Assembly (NCBI GenBank): GCA_026874595.1
Contig: CM049318.1
Span: 8,908,741-8,972,740, forward strand
Length of the DNA: 64,000 nucleotides
Direction: 5' to 3'
Source of the DNA: Sipunculus nudus
Lineage: Eukaryota; Annelida; Sipuncula; Golfingiida; Sipunculidae
Below are positions 24,153 to 37,265 of this stretch, one piece after another. How positions within the stretch are numbered: the stretch's first letter is position 1; each line of letters begins with the position of its first letter. A program made the position numbers and the translations under genes. The notes under the pieces are model-generated. The model was not told where the DNA came from. It made no database searches and saw nothing but the letters and a program-made list of their open reading frames with translations.

Positions 24153-26611
24153 CAAGTATAGAGTGATGAGTACAGATAGAACCATACAGTGATGGGGGTA
24201 TGATAGTGAAGAGAGTAGAGTGATCAGTACAGATAGAACCATACAGTGATGGAGGTTTGATAGTGAAGAGAGTAGAGTGATGAGTACAGATAGAACCATA
24301 CAGTGATGGAGGTATGATAGTAAAGAGAGTAGAGTGATGAGTACAGATAGAACCATACAGTGATGGGGGGTATGATAGTAAAGAGAGTAGAGTGATGAGT
24401 ACAGATAGAACCATACAGTGATGGGGGGTATGATAGTAAAGAGGGTAGAGTGATGAGTACAGATAGAACCATACAGTGATGGAGGTATGATAGTAAAGAG
24501 AGTAGAGTGATGAGTACAGATAGAACCATACAGTGATGGAGGTATGATATAAAAGAGAGTAGAGTGATGAGTACAGATAGAACCATACAGTGATGGAGGT
24601 ATGATAGTAAAGAGAGTAGAGTGATGAGTACAGATAGAACCATACAGTGATGGAGGTATGATAGTAAAGAGAGTAGAGTGACGAGCACAGATAGAACCAT
24701 ACAGTGATGGAGGTATGATAGTAAAGAGAGTAGAGTGATGAGTACAGATAGAACCATACAGTGATGGGGGTATGATAGTAAAGAGAGTAGAGTGATGAGT
24801 ACAGATAGAACCATACAGTGATGGAGGTATGATAGTAAAGAGAGTAGAGTGATGAGTACAGATAGAACCATACAGTGATGGAGGTATGATAGTAAAGAGA
24901 GTAGAGTGATGAGTACAGATAGAACCATACAGTGATGGGGGTATGATAGTGAAGAGATTAGAGTGATGAGTACAGATAGAACCATACAGTGATGGAGGTA
25001 TGATAGTGAAGAGAGTAGAGTGATCAGTTCAGATAGAAACATACAGTGATGGGGGTATGATAGTGAAGAGAGTAGAGTGATGAATACAGAAAGAACCATA
25101 CAGTGATGGGGGTATGATAGTGAAGAGAGTAGAGTGATGAGTACAGATAGAAACATACTGTGATGGAGGTATGATAGTGAAGAGAGTAGAGTGATAAATA
25201 CAGATAGAACCATACAGTGATGGGGGTATGATAGTGAAGAGAGTAGAGTGATGAGCACAGATAGAACCATACAGTGATGGGGGTATGATAGTAAAGAGAG
25301 TAGAGTGATGAGTACAGATAGAACCATACAGTGATGGGGGGTATGATAGTGAAGAGAGTAGAGTGATGAGCACAGATAGAACCATACAGTGATGGAGGTA
25401 TGATAGTAAAGAGAGTAGAGTGATGAGTACAGATAGAACCATACAGTGATGGAGGTATGATAGTGAAGAGAGTAGAGTGATGAGTACAGATAGAACCATA
25501 CAGTGATGGAGGTATGATAGTAAAGAGAGTAGAGTGATGAGTACAGATAGAACCATATAGTGATGGAGGTATGATAGTAAAGAGAGTAGAGTGATGAGCA
25601 CAGATAGAACCATACAGTGATGGAGGTATGATAGTGAAGAGAGTAGAGTGATGAGTACAGATAGAACCATACAGTGATGGAGGTATGATAGTAAAGAGAG
25701 TAGAGTGATGAGTACAGATAGAACCATACAGTGATGGAGGTATGATAGTAAAGAGAGTAGAGTGATGAGTACAGATAGAAACATACAGTGATGGGGGTAT
25801 GATAGTGAAGAGAGTAGAGTGATGAGCACAGATAGAACCATACAGTGATGGGGGTATGATAGTAAAGAGAGTAGAGTGATGAGTACAGATAGAACCATAC
25901 AGTGATGGGGGTTATGATAGTAAAGAGAGTAGAGTGATGAGTACAGATAGAAACATACAGTGATGGGGGTATGATAGTGAAGAGAGTAGAGTGATGAGTA
26001 CAGATAGAACCATACAGTGATGGGGGTATGATAGTGAAGAGAGTAGAGTGATGAATACAGATAGAACCATACAGTGATGGGGGTATGATAGTGAAGAGAG
26101 TAGAGTGATGAGCACAGATAGAACCATACAGTGATGGGGGGTATGATAGTAAAGAGAGTAGAGTGATGAGTACAGATAGAACCATACAGTGATGGGGGTA
26201 TGATAGTGAAGAGAGTAGAGTGATGAGCACAGATAGAACCATACAGTGATGGGGGGTATGATAGTAAAGAGAGTAGAGTGATGAGTACAGATAGAACCAT
26301 ACAGTGATGGGGGTATGATAGTGAAGAGAGTAGAGTGATGAGTACAGATAGAAACATTCAGTGATGGGGGTATGATAGTAAAGAGAGTAGAGTGATGAGC
26401 ACAGATAGAACCATACAGTGATGGAGGTATGATAGTGAAGAGAGTAGAGTGATGAGTACAGATAGAACCATACAGTGATGGAGGTATGATAGTGAAGAGA
26501 GTAGAGTGATGAGCACAGATAGAACCATACAGTGATGGGGGTATGATAGTGAAGAGAGTAGAGTGATGAGTAAAGATAGAGCAAGACAGTGATGGGGGTA
26601 TGTTAGTGAAG
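24153..26611 (+). repeat. 57-bp minisatellite, about 43 copies
   Basis: The unit begins GATGAGTACAGATAGAACCA and ends GAGAGTAGAGT, length 57 bp. Copies differ by a few substitutions (AGTAC/AGCAC, GTAAAG/GTGAAG) and by a variable G-run that makes some units 58 bp. Because 57 is 19 codons and the minus strand of the unit has no stop in any frame, long ORFs (786, 442 and 242 codons) appear on that strand. They encode only 19-residue hydrophobic repeats and are not credible genes. Confidence 0.95.
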
Positions 26612-27831
26612 CTTATGACCAGACCAGGGGAAGGCTGCACCCAGATGCCCCTGTTGCTTGCCCTCGGGGTATACTAAAGAGCAATTAGCTTTTATCAGTT
26701 GCTGATAGCATCAGTCTCCCCCTCCATTGATCACCCCAGGCCTGTAAATTACAGCCACTTGTAAGGCTGTCAGAAGGCCTGACAGTGCTTCAGTGTGTGT
26801 ACATAACAGGACTGTCATGTGCTCACTGTAGATTTGAGATAAAGATATATTTAGAGATGATGGTCAAACAGAAGATCATGTAAGACAGGTATAAATTTAC
26901 TGAGGCAATGGGGCATGGTACATGTAAGGCAATTCTATAAAGCAGAGAAAAGATAAAAGCATTTTAATCTCTCCTTCTATTCTCTTAGTAGCTTTTTATA
27001 TTAGCAACATTTATTTCAGAAAAGTTTAACTTTGGGCTTATTGTAAATTTTAGAACTGAAAATAAGTATGCAATATATTTGACTTCAGAAAATGTGTGTC
27101 ATTCTCAATAGTGGTCCACTGAGGAGGAAAGGGTTAAACATAACTGGTCAGTGTAGAAAATATGATTACGGAAAATAAAATTAGATAATATTAAAGAAAA
27201 CAAATAAAAGTGATTCTTCAATGAGACAGTGCACACAGAATTATTCATTTGTGTGATGCTATAGAAAATATACAGGTGCTTTGATGGAGTCAAATATTCT
27301 GTGCAGGGAGCTCAATAGTAGAGGTATGGAGAGTGTTACACAGATGCCACAGTTATACCAGTAGATAAATATTATACACCTAAGCAGCATCAGTAAGATA
27401 ACAGAGGAAAGCCAGATAGTACACAGATGACCGCATGGTTACAAACATGCACTTGATTATCTATGTGTGTTGATATGCTGTACATTGTGGAAGTGTCTCA
27501 GCTGTTGTTGTAGGTAACAACTGTCAATCATTTTACTGATAAGGTTTTGGCATGGTCACAGTAAATAAGTGTCATTGATTCACAGACTCACTTCATATGA
27601 TAACTGTAATTGTTTCCATTCATAAACCATTCCTTAACCATCTGGTTACTTAATCATAAAATAGGTAAGTCCTTAACATGCTACCACAGGTGTGGACATG
27701 GAGGCTCAAATGCAGTAGGCAATACTAGTCATATATGAATATTTGTGTCTGTTTACGCTTTGCAAAATGAAATTGAACTTACTTAAGTGAGAGGAAGAGA
27801 AATTGAAGTGATGCTGGCAGTAACATGTAAT
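26612..27831. other. intron/intergenic DNA, nothing recognised
   Basis: AT-rich, with no repeat array, exon or RNA gene recognised. Confidence 0.5.
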
Positions 27832-29010
27832 TGTATCCGCCAAAACAGAGTTTTGTGGATACTATGTTCTCAGCTGCTCGCCGCGGCCGCCGCGGCCACA
27901 TAGGTGTCCGGAGAACTACTCCGTAACCGCTGGGCAGAATTTTACGAAACCCGGGATTATGTTCGGGTCACATGTGAACTGCTGCGCCCCGATTTTGTTT
28001 TGACCTCTGACCTTTCCTCTGCGCTCTGTGTCCGTTTGTGCATCTGTTTCCACACATAAACCCACATATCTCGGGAACCGTTTGATCGATCAGGAAATTT
28101 TTTTTGCACAAATGTAGCCCTTGGAGAGCTTTATAACATACACAAAAAATGGTCGCGCCACCTGCAACCATGTTTGCACAGTGTCCATCTGTTTGTCTGC
28201 CTTGGGTTAAAATCACTCATATCTCTGCAGTGACTTGACTAATTCACCTGAAATTCGGCATGCGTATACATCCTGGATAGCTTTTCTTATTTTATGACAG
28301 GTGGCGCCACCTACATTCACGTTTACGCTGCAGACATCCAAGCTCATATCTCGGGAACCGTTTGACCGATTGGGCCAAAATTTTGCATGTGTATAGATCT
28401 CACATAGCTCTTCATCATACGCAAAACTGGTGGCGCCAACTGCAGCCATTTTTGCACAGCTCCTGTCTGTTTGTCTGCCATGGGATAAAATCACTCATAT
28501 CTCGGCAGTGGTTTGACATATCTGCCTAAAATTTTGCAGGTTTATACATCCCCGACAGCTCTCTTGATTTTTTGACAGGTGGCGCCACCTGCATTCTAGT
28601 TTATGCAGCAGACATCCAAGCTCATATCTTGGGAACCGTTTGACCGATTGGGCCAAAGTTTTGCATGTGTATAGTTCTCACATAGCTCTTTATCATACGC
28701 AAAACTGGTGGCGTCACCTGCAACCATTTTTGCTCAGCGTCCATCTGTTTGTCTGCCATGGGCTAAAATCACTCATATACATGTAGTGGTTTGACTTATC
28801 TGCCTTAAATTTTGCATATGTATACAACTTGGACGGCTTTCTGGATTTTATGCTAGGGGGGGCAACCTACATACACAATTTGGCTGCAGACATCCATGCT
28901 TATATGCAACACTCTATTTCCCCTTGCCACTCAATCCATGCCTCACTTCACCCGTTCCACTCTGATTTAGGCGGATACACGTAGTCGCTTGTCGACTACC
29001 CGTATTCTAG
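27832..29010 (+). mobile_element. Helentron-associated element (HINE-like), copy 1
   Basis: It starts TGTATCCGCC, which pairs with the subterminal GGCGGATACA near the right end. A left hairpin TATCCGCCAAAAC/GTTTTGTGGATA follows. The interior has tandem units of about 280 bp marked by TATCTCGGGAACCGTTTGA and GGTGGCGCCACCT. The right end has a hairpin GTAGTCG-CTTGT-CGACTAC, then CCGTATTCTAG. It sits between T and T. Subterminal inverted repeats, internal tandem units, a 3' hairpin and T|T insertion are the published features of Helentron-associated elements. It has no transposase. Small ORFs shared by copies are non-coding by-products. Confidence 0.75.
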
Positions 29011-29708
29011 TAATTCTAACATGTATAGATCAGCACATGATAATTGGGGAAGCTCTGTGCACCAAATTTTATACTTTCTCAGTGTTATTTTCATACATGT
29101 ATGTATGTATACTGTGTAATAATCAATAACCAAATGCCAATCTGCCTGATACTTTTTATAAAGTCCGGGCCAAGCAAATATACATGCATATGTATGAACT
29201 TGTAAAATTCATGCTGTATGCTCTTTTAACTTAATGTTTCTGACATTTGATAGTGATATTTTATTTTTGACACAGGTAGTGTTTGTGTAACAGATAATCC
29301 TCAATTAAGAATAGACTGGTGGCCTGCTGTTTTATTGATGTGGGCTGCTCTTCCTTGCTAATGTAGTTCCCAGACACAGCATTGCAGTGCTGGATCTGTA
29401 TAAGGATCACACTTTATAAGGTTGTACACTGGAAGGATGCTGAACTTTGTGTTGTGTACAGAGAAAATGTTCAATCTTACCTGGTCTATGTTTTATGGAA
29501 CAGATTTATCAATAATATGTAAAGAAATATATAGTTTCTATTTATCTTACATGCAGACAGCCTGTTTAATGTAAACATAAAAATCATATAAGTTATTAAT
29601 TTTGTGGAAATCACATGAAGTCAGACAAAAGCAGTTTGTGCCAAAATGGAAAGGAATAGAGTTAGATAATAGGATGATGTGAAGTTAAATATAAGACATG
29701 AAGAGAGA

Positions 29709-29750
<42 letters not shown>

Positions 29751-32700
29751 TTTCAGAAAAGTGTAACAGTCTACTCTGTTAACAGAAGCATCCTTAACAG
29801 CATCAAAGGATGAATAAGGATGAAGTGCTCTGTCAGGGAGAGTTTAAAAACGTTGGTGAAAAGAGGAGAGGGAACTACTAACATAAATTTAACAAAGATA
29901 ACAAGGCTCTGACTGTAGATACACACAGACTGAGTGCCTGATGATGAGCAAACACCTGATGACAGTCAGACTGTAATGTCTGGAGGTTATTATGATGTTT
30001 TTCACAGATGATATGTACACAGGATGACTAATATTGTACATTTCACAGAACCTGCTCTCTCCACTCCACCACTTGACAAATGAAGGCCATTCATTGTACA
30101 GACGGCTGACATGGGTACATACAACAATACTTTTGAACACACAGATAAACTTATAAATATTGAAGGTGAAGTTCATCATTATAATATTATTTGACCAATG
30201 ATTTTGTTGGAATATAAATGTTCAGCTTAAAATGTCTCTCTGATGCTTAAAGTTCTCATTACAATTGCTTTTAACACAACTTTTTGATCATATATGTACC
30301 TTTGTATAAAACACTGTTTGTTTCTACCAGCTGCTTATTTTCGCCTAGTCAAAGGATTTCATCATGAGTATTGATAATACGTACTATATATTACAATTGT
30401 GAATAACTCCGGTGGAAGCCCAGGTTCCTCCTCCTATTGGTGTAGATATAAGTTCAGTGGAGGTAACCACTTTTGACTGGCTGCTATCAGATATGAGGCT
30501 TGTAAGCAAGAGTTTGAGTGCTGTGACTAATAGTCTGATGGCCAGGACCATTAGAGTCACGGCTGGTCAGTCAGTATAAGGACCAGATGTTCAGCACAGG
30601 CTCCTGTCAGTCCTACCCCTCATAGATAGTCTCCATCCTCACCCCACTCACCCCTACCCCAGGAGGGTCTGCTGCATCAAATTGATGGGGTCAGGGGGTG
30701 CATTGTATCCCATAAGTCACCATGTGGCTGAAACACAGAACTGTATGTAAGGCTGCCCTTCTGAGAAAATTTGTTACACATTATACCGTTAGACAGTTGA
30801 ACACATTGGCTGTATGTTGCTGGTTGTAGTTACCTCAACCATGAGGGTATATGTTGTCACCCCTGTTTGTTGGTTTGTTTGTTAGGAGAATTATGCAGAA
30901 AATGACTACAGGCATGAGAAATTTCTGGAAATTTCCTTATATCAGGAAATATAGGAATTTTCAGGAAATTTTACTTCATTCACTTATAATAATCTTATTC
31001 TTGCATGCTTAATACTTGAAACATGCTTGACCCTCACCAATTTCAGAAATATCTCTTGGGTCATCTCTCATGCCTGTTGAACCAGTTTTCATGGAAAGTC
31101 TGGAGAGGTTGAACATTGGCCAAAGAAGAAACTATTAAACTGTGGTGCAGATCCTGCATGGGATTGATTTCTCTGGTGGTTTGGGCTCCATTGAGAGCCC
31201 TCTAGTTAGATTTGAAAATACTCTGAAAATATTCTTCACAGTATTAGCAAGTAATAAAAAAATTCTAAACTCCTTGGGACAAATGTGTTACTGATATCAC
31301 AGATAATACACAAATTGTGGCAAGGGCTTTAATATAACCAAATATTATGAAAGTGTTCATTATATAAGCAGGGGGTGAATGTTCAAATGGATGCATGGGT
31401 ATAAAAGTGATATATGATGATGTTAAATGTTACATGGTATTGTTGTCCTGATGTTGGGTTTCCGAATAGAAATTAATTATATAGGATATGGTAACAACAA
31501 GACAAGTTAAAAATTGTATGCCATGAATTTTATATTTTTATAATGAAATTTGAATATTTATAAACTGTTGTGAATTAATTAAGAAACTGTCTTTGCTTTG
31601 CATTGATACCTTATTTTGAGTATAGTGCATACAAAGCACTGCATAGTGTATAAATGATATGAAAGTGTTACTATTTATAGAATCCTTTGATTACATTCAT
31701 TATAGGTTGAAGCCTCTGATGTGTAATCAAGCCATGGCACCTGAAACATAAAATATGTCCTATTTTCATAACTTCTAGACATGTTTATAACACATAGACA
31801 AATTTATACCAATTGACCCTGTTTCCATCTTTGACACCAATTTTCATTCCTGCTTATTAATAAATTACATGCAAAGGCCTATTATTATAACTGCCCACAT
31901 ATCTTGATAGCATCATTATAAGGGGCCAGAGATGCAGGCTTCCTTCAGTGATGTAATCTTTTATGTAAGCAGAGTTATTTTTAGTTTATTGTTGTATTCA
32001 ATATGGAGAAAAAAACTGAAAGAATGTTAGTTTATGAAAAACATGAATAAATGCAAGATTAACAAAATTATTGAGATATGGCTGGATTAGTGAATGTAAT
32101 CTTGAATATTTACCATTAGAGTATGTAAGTGAAAGGAAACATTTATATAAAAATGGGATCAAGTTTATGTGAATGAACAAGCACACTTACAATTAGTGAA
32201 ATATGGGTCACATGCACAGGTCAGACTTGAGAACAGAGGTATCTGAAATTCTGTTTTGAACTTTTTTTTACTGCAGTGTTCATCATGAAATAATTACAAC
32301 AACAACCGTTAGCATGCAAATCATGAACAGTTCTTTTGACCTCTGTGTGAGACTGACTAATGCAGCAATTTTCAGTAAACTCTCCTGTAATTACTTAAAT
32401 TACCCCGTCATCTATGGATGTTTACCCATTGCTCTGTTTTCTAACAGCCTTTGTATCCTGTTCAAATTATCAGGACCGCGATCATTCCTTGGATTCCTGT
32501 TCTGTTATACATTGTATGATATATGTACTTGTGCATTCATCTATATGTAATAATGTTAGATGTCATACAAGTGAAAAAGTTGAAAGAAAAATTTAAAAGC
32601 ATTAATATTATCAGTTATTAGGGATTAAGTTTACTGGGTTTCTAGGTCTGTAGGTTAATCTGCATATTAAATAAGATAGGGTTGTCTATATGACAAAAGG

Positions 32701-32834
32701 ATTGGTTTTTGAGAAATTTAGGAAATAAGTAATACTACATCAGCCAAGGCCAAGGGGACTCACAGAATACTTTGACATAGCCAGGGGTAAAGGGGGGTCA
32801 TTATTGACATGAGCAGGTTTTATTTTGTAATAAT
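29011..32834. other. intron/intergenic DNA with a (GA)n tract
   Basis: No exon recognised. (GA)n at 29701-29749. A diverged copy of an interspersed repeat lies at about 30830-31130. Short ORFs such as those at 29889-30179 and 32314-32550 are unsupported. Confidence 0.5.
30830..31130 (+). repeat. diverged interspersed repeat
   Basis: The pattern 'catgagggtatatgttgtcacccctgtttgttggtttgtttgttaggagaattatgcag...' resembles the right flank of the 8.7-kb element at about 56690-56935 ('aaggaggttatgtcttcactcctgtttgctgctttgttgg...attatgcc'). The shared order suggests one old repeat family. Ends and class are not clear. Confidence 0.4.
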
Positions 32835-34014
32835 TGTATCTGCCAAAACAAAGTTTTGTGGATACTATGTTTTTGACCGGGTTTCGCCGCCGCCGCTCGT
32901 TTCCGGAGAACTCATCTAAGACTACTGGACAGATTTTTCTGAAACTTACATCAATTATCGGGTCACATGTGAACTGATGCCTAACCAGTTTGCGTTGACC
33001 TCTGACCTTTCCTCTCTGCCCAGGGTCCATTTGTGCGTCTGTTTCCATACATAAACCAACATATCTCGGGAACCGTTTGACCGATCAGAAAAAAAATTGT
33101 ATACAAATGTAGCCTTTGGATAGCTTTATAATATACACAAAAAATGGTGGCGCCACCTGCAACCATCTTTGCACAGGGTCCATCTGTTCATCTGCCTTGG
33201 GTTAAAATCACTCATATCTCTGCAGTGGTTTGACTAATTCACCTGAAATTCGGCATGCGTATACATCCTGGATAGCTTTCTTGATTTTATGACAGGTGGC
33301 ACCACCTACATTCACTTTCACTCTGCAGACATCCAAGCTCATATCTCTAGAACCGTTTGACCGATTAGGCCAAAATTTTGCATGTGTATAGATCTCTCAT
33401 AGCTCTTTATCATACACAAAACTGGAGGGGCCACCTGCAACCATGATTGCACAGCGTGCGTCTGTTTGTCTGCCATGGGATAATATCACTCAAATCTCGG
33501 CAGTGGTTTGACATATCTGTCTAAAATTTTGCAGTTTTATACATCCTAGACAGCTTTCTTGATTTTATGACAGGTGGCGCCACCTACATTCTAGTTTATG
33601 CTGGAGACATCCAAGCTAATATCTCAGGAACCTTTTGACTGATTGGGCCAAAATTTTGCATGTGTATAGATCTCACATAGCTCTTTATCATACACAAAAC
33701 TGGAGGGGCACATGCAACCATTTTTGCACAGCGTCTGTCTGTCTGTTTATCTGCTGTGGGCTAAAATCACTCATATCTCTGTAGTGGTTTGACTTTTCTG
33801 CCTAAAATTTTGCATATGTCTTCAACTAGGACAGCTTTCTGGATTTGTGGTAGGTGGTGCAACCTACATACACATTTCAACTGCAGACATCCATGCTAAT
33901 ATGCAACAAACCTCACTCTATTTCCCCCTGCCACTCAATCCATGCCTCACTTCACCCATTCCACTCTGATTTTAGCGGATACAGGTAGTCGCTTGTCGAC
34001 TACCCGTATTCTAG
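32835..34014 (+). mobile_element. Helentron-associated element (HINE-like), copy 2
   Basis: Same family as the element at 27832. It starts TGTATCTGCC and ends in the same GTAGTCG-CTTGT-CGACTAC hairpin plus CCGTATTCTAG, between T and T. The tandem units (near 33063, 33343, 33622) have more substitutions than in the other copies, suggesting an older insertion. Confidence 0.75.
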
Positions 34015-35454
34015 TTTAAATAAATTGTTCGTTAGTGAGAGATTGTGATGGCAACATAAGTGGGGTTTTCTGTATTTCTCAAACCTTGCCCCATTGAGGA
34101 CTGAAGATCACCTTTTTTCGCTGTACATTATGCTTCTACTTATATCAGAGGTTATATTTCATCATAGTTTGGCTTTTCATCAGTGTATTTTCTACCTGTC
34201 AGTTCATTTTATCTGTGGGCAAGTTGTCACAAAAAATTATTCTGGAAATTTCAGTGTGATTTTGTGCAGGTGTCTTTGTAGGTTGGGGCAAGTGAGATTT
34301 AATTAGGTCATAGAATTAATCCATTTACAGATATTGATGCAGGGTGATGATTTGTTATAAGCGTTTTTAATAGAGACCAGAATAGTGAAAAGTTTAAATG
34401 CAGATTTTCCTATATATTACTGGTAGATATATTATGCTTATAATATGATACCACATAGGATTTGGATGTAACACACTGTGTAAATATATGTCTGCCTGAG
34501 TCTGTACATGCCTGTCTTACAAACAAAGAGTAATGCAGAATCCTAAGTGTTGTGCTTTTTGTTCACATAGCTAGCTGCCAGGTCCAGCAGTTTGTTATAA
34601 TGTTCTTGCTGTAAGAAGCAGCTGAGAAACTTTACAGGAGCTGGCAGCACTGCTGGGATGTGTTCAGGGGCTGCTACAGGCCCTTCAGACAACACCAGCA
34701 GCTGTTCTCCCCCCCTCCCCCCCCATGTTAGAAGCTGAGGTCAGAGGTCAACAGGTACTCTTGCTTCTGCAGCAAGCCAGCAGTGACTGTAGCTGAAGTG
34801 GAATGAAGCCTGAGATCAGCACTGTGTCATATTCTAGGAATTCCTCCATGAGTGTGCTAATCTTGACATTCCCCTCCGCAGCTTGCTGTGCATACCCCAC
34901 TGGCCACAGGACAAATCCCATGATGCTACAAGAACAATCCGTTTGGTTATTCAGACCTAATGTGAGGTCTTCTGTCTAATGTTTCTCAAACCTGTCTCCC
35001 TAAAAAAAAGAATAATTTCCTGGATGAAGTTCTGGATAATCTTTCATTGGCTAAAATTTCAGATGTCTTTTTAACATGATTTTGCAGAGATCCCATGACC
35101 AGGTGTAGATTAAGGTTTTGAAATAGAAGCTTTTAAGGTTTTCCTTCAAGGAAACCTTGAACTTACACTTTCACAGTATCTTTTTACCCCAGATGACAGC
35201 GAGGGATATCAGAACAGTGATGGACTATGATCCATTATGTATTGTGCCCAGTGTTTACTGATTTGTGTTCTGTGTAGATATAATATACTATATTATAATA
35301 TAATATATAATATACAGTTTTTAAATTCATTTTGCTGAATTAAGCCGCGGCCTAATCAAGAGAATATATGGTATCTGAGAAATCATAGGTAAAGCTCATT
35401 AAATGTATGCTCTGTTTGCTTAATTCATTTAGTCACAGAGGAAGAAGAGAGGGT
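34015..35454. other. intron/intergenic DNA, nothing recognised
   Basis: No gene or clear repeat; an AT palindromic stretch lies at about 35278-35318. Confidence 0.5.
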
Positions 35455-35644
35455 ATGCAATGAAACCTCAAAATTATGACTGCCAACAGGGCCGATAAAG
35501 TGGTCATGAAAGTTTAAGAGGTGGTCACTTAAGCTATGTCAGATATTTATAAGGAACAAAACAAAAATTTGGACCATGATAGTGGTCATTATTTTGAGGT
35601 GGTTGCTAAACCGAGGTGGTCGTTAATAGGGGTTTTACTGTATA
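35455..35644. mobile_element. mariner/Tc1-like MITE
   Basis: The ends CAATGAAACCTCaaaattatgac and, inverted, CAGTAAAACCCCtattaacgac form degenerate terminal repeats next to TA dinucleotides. The inside repeats GTGGTCA/GGTGGTCGTTAA. This is the common invertebrate MITE pattern of the Tc1/mariner type. Confidence 0.5.
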
Positions 35645-36582
35645 TTTGACTGGAATTTATGAAATGTTGATTTGATTTAGTTTTATAACCTAATGCTCTG
35701 AGAGGAATATGAAGCTGTATCAGTATGCTTATCAATACATCAGAAATTCAAGGAATTATTTAGAAAGCTATACATTAATAAGTATCTGAAGATATATATT
35801 TCTGTTTTTCCACTTCAAACCACCACACAAAACAATGAGAATCACATCCATCAGTGACTGGTAGTACTTCTATAAATATTTACATCTATGTGCAGCTGTG
35901 GTTAAACCTTACAGAAAATATTGGTGAAATTCCGGGGAATGTTATTGGCAATCTGTGCTGACTGGTTTATCTGAGAGAGGATGTAAGCAGGTGCTGTTAC
36001 AGCCAGCTGGTCCAGCACTGGAGCAGCAACTGTTATCAGAGGATGCTCAAACAGTGCAGGAAGGTTCTCTTCCTGATCAGACACACCTGTATACCTTCAA
36101 ATGTCTTAATTAGCTGGAATCTCAGGTATACCACACCAAGTCAGAGCTAAAAATGTACTTCTAAAGGTACTTGCCCCACTTAACAATTTACTTCTGGTTA
36201 TTACTTATCCTACTTATGCTTTACTTTGAATTTTGAACTTTTGTTTGTTAATCAAATAATTTAGAATTTTGGAAGGAAAGATGGAAATGAGGTAAATGTA
36301 AGGTAAAGGTTTATGTTGAAAATAGTCAGGTATACAATATAAACTTTATTTATTATACATGGATTATACACCTATAGTTATAATAATAGTATCTAAGGCA
36401 CTCTCTATGGTGGCGTTGGGTGGTGTGAAGGGGTAGAAGAAACCAGAAACCCTATGGATCAGTCACTACAACCCACTCTCATGGCCACACTGGAAATAAA
36501 ACCAGGTCTCTAGTGGAGAGCAGTGGCAGTAAAAGACTGTCCAGTCCCCTGTCCAGCAAGTTGCATACAACTTTTGATCCCC

Positions 36583-36613
<31 letters not shown>

Positions 36614-37080
36614 ACTGCAGGTAACTATTGATATAAAGCCCTGCAAGTGTTGAGCCGGAAGAATCTGAAAATCAGATATAAAGGGGTCATTCTTTGAAAT
36701 TATAATCACGCTCAATTGCAAGACTAGGAATTCAGCAAGCCATATATCTCTGATTAATCTCCAGTGGCCAGTTTCATAGAGCCTGTACCAGACTTGTATT
36801 GACTACTATTGACTAGTGAGTTTTAATGACAGTGGGAACACTGAAGTCTGCAGCCAGAAAATAGGAAGATGTCTCAATACTTCTTCTTCATGTTTTTATG
36901 TAGTGAGTGCCCTGGTATCAGTTGATATCTAACTGGCTGTGCTGATCTCCTGATTCAGCCAGTGCAGATCTTATTATGATACAGAGCTGTCTTGACTATC
37001 AGCCCAGCAAAAGATACCATGCATGATGAACAAGAATTAGACTGGTTCCCTTTTCATTATTGTGCTCTTTTTTATTAGCT
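35645..37080. other. intron/intergenic DNA with poly(C)-(CA)n
   Basis: A C-run at 36579-36599 followed by (CA)n to 36615. The minus-strand ORF across it is a low-complexity by-product. No exon recognised. Confidence 0.5.
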
Positions 37081-37265
37081 TTTTTATTTGCTTCAAAATG
37101 AATATTTATGAGGCCTTTCATTATTCTTTGCTAAAATCTCTGTCATTTGCTTCAAAATGACTATTTAAAAGGCCTATTGTTAATCTTTGCTGAAATCTCT
37201 TTTATTTGCTTAAAAATGACTATTTTAAAGGCCTGTTATTATTTTTGTTGTTGAAATCTCTATTA
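37081..37265 (+). repeat. three diverged tandem copies of a 59-60-bp unit
   Basis: 'atttgcttcaaaatga' recurs near 37086, 37145 and 37204, each followed by 'tattt-a-aggcct-tta-t-tttgctgaaatctct'. Confidence 0.7.

Noticed and set aside
24224-26584. 786-codon minus-strand ORF
   Set aside because: It is the 57-bp minisatellite read in frame. Every minus frame of the unit is open, and the product is only a 19-residue repeat.
24153-26611. regularly spaced repeats suggesting a CRISPR array
   Set aside because: Units are contiguous and nearly identical with no unique spacers, and the DNA is eukaryotic.
27968-28494. ORFs with similar protein (AGGATIFCVCYKA-like) in three places
   Set aside because: They are antisense to the HINE-like repeat. 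Similarity reflects shared DNA, and the frames are broken differently in each copy.
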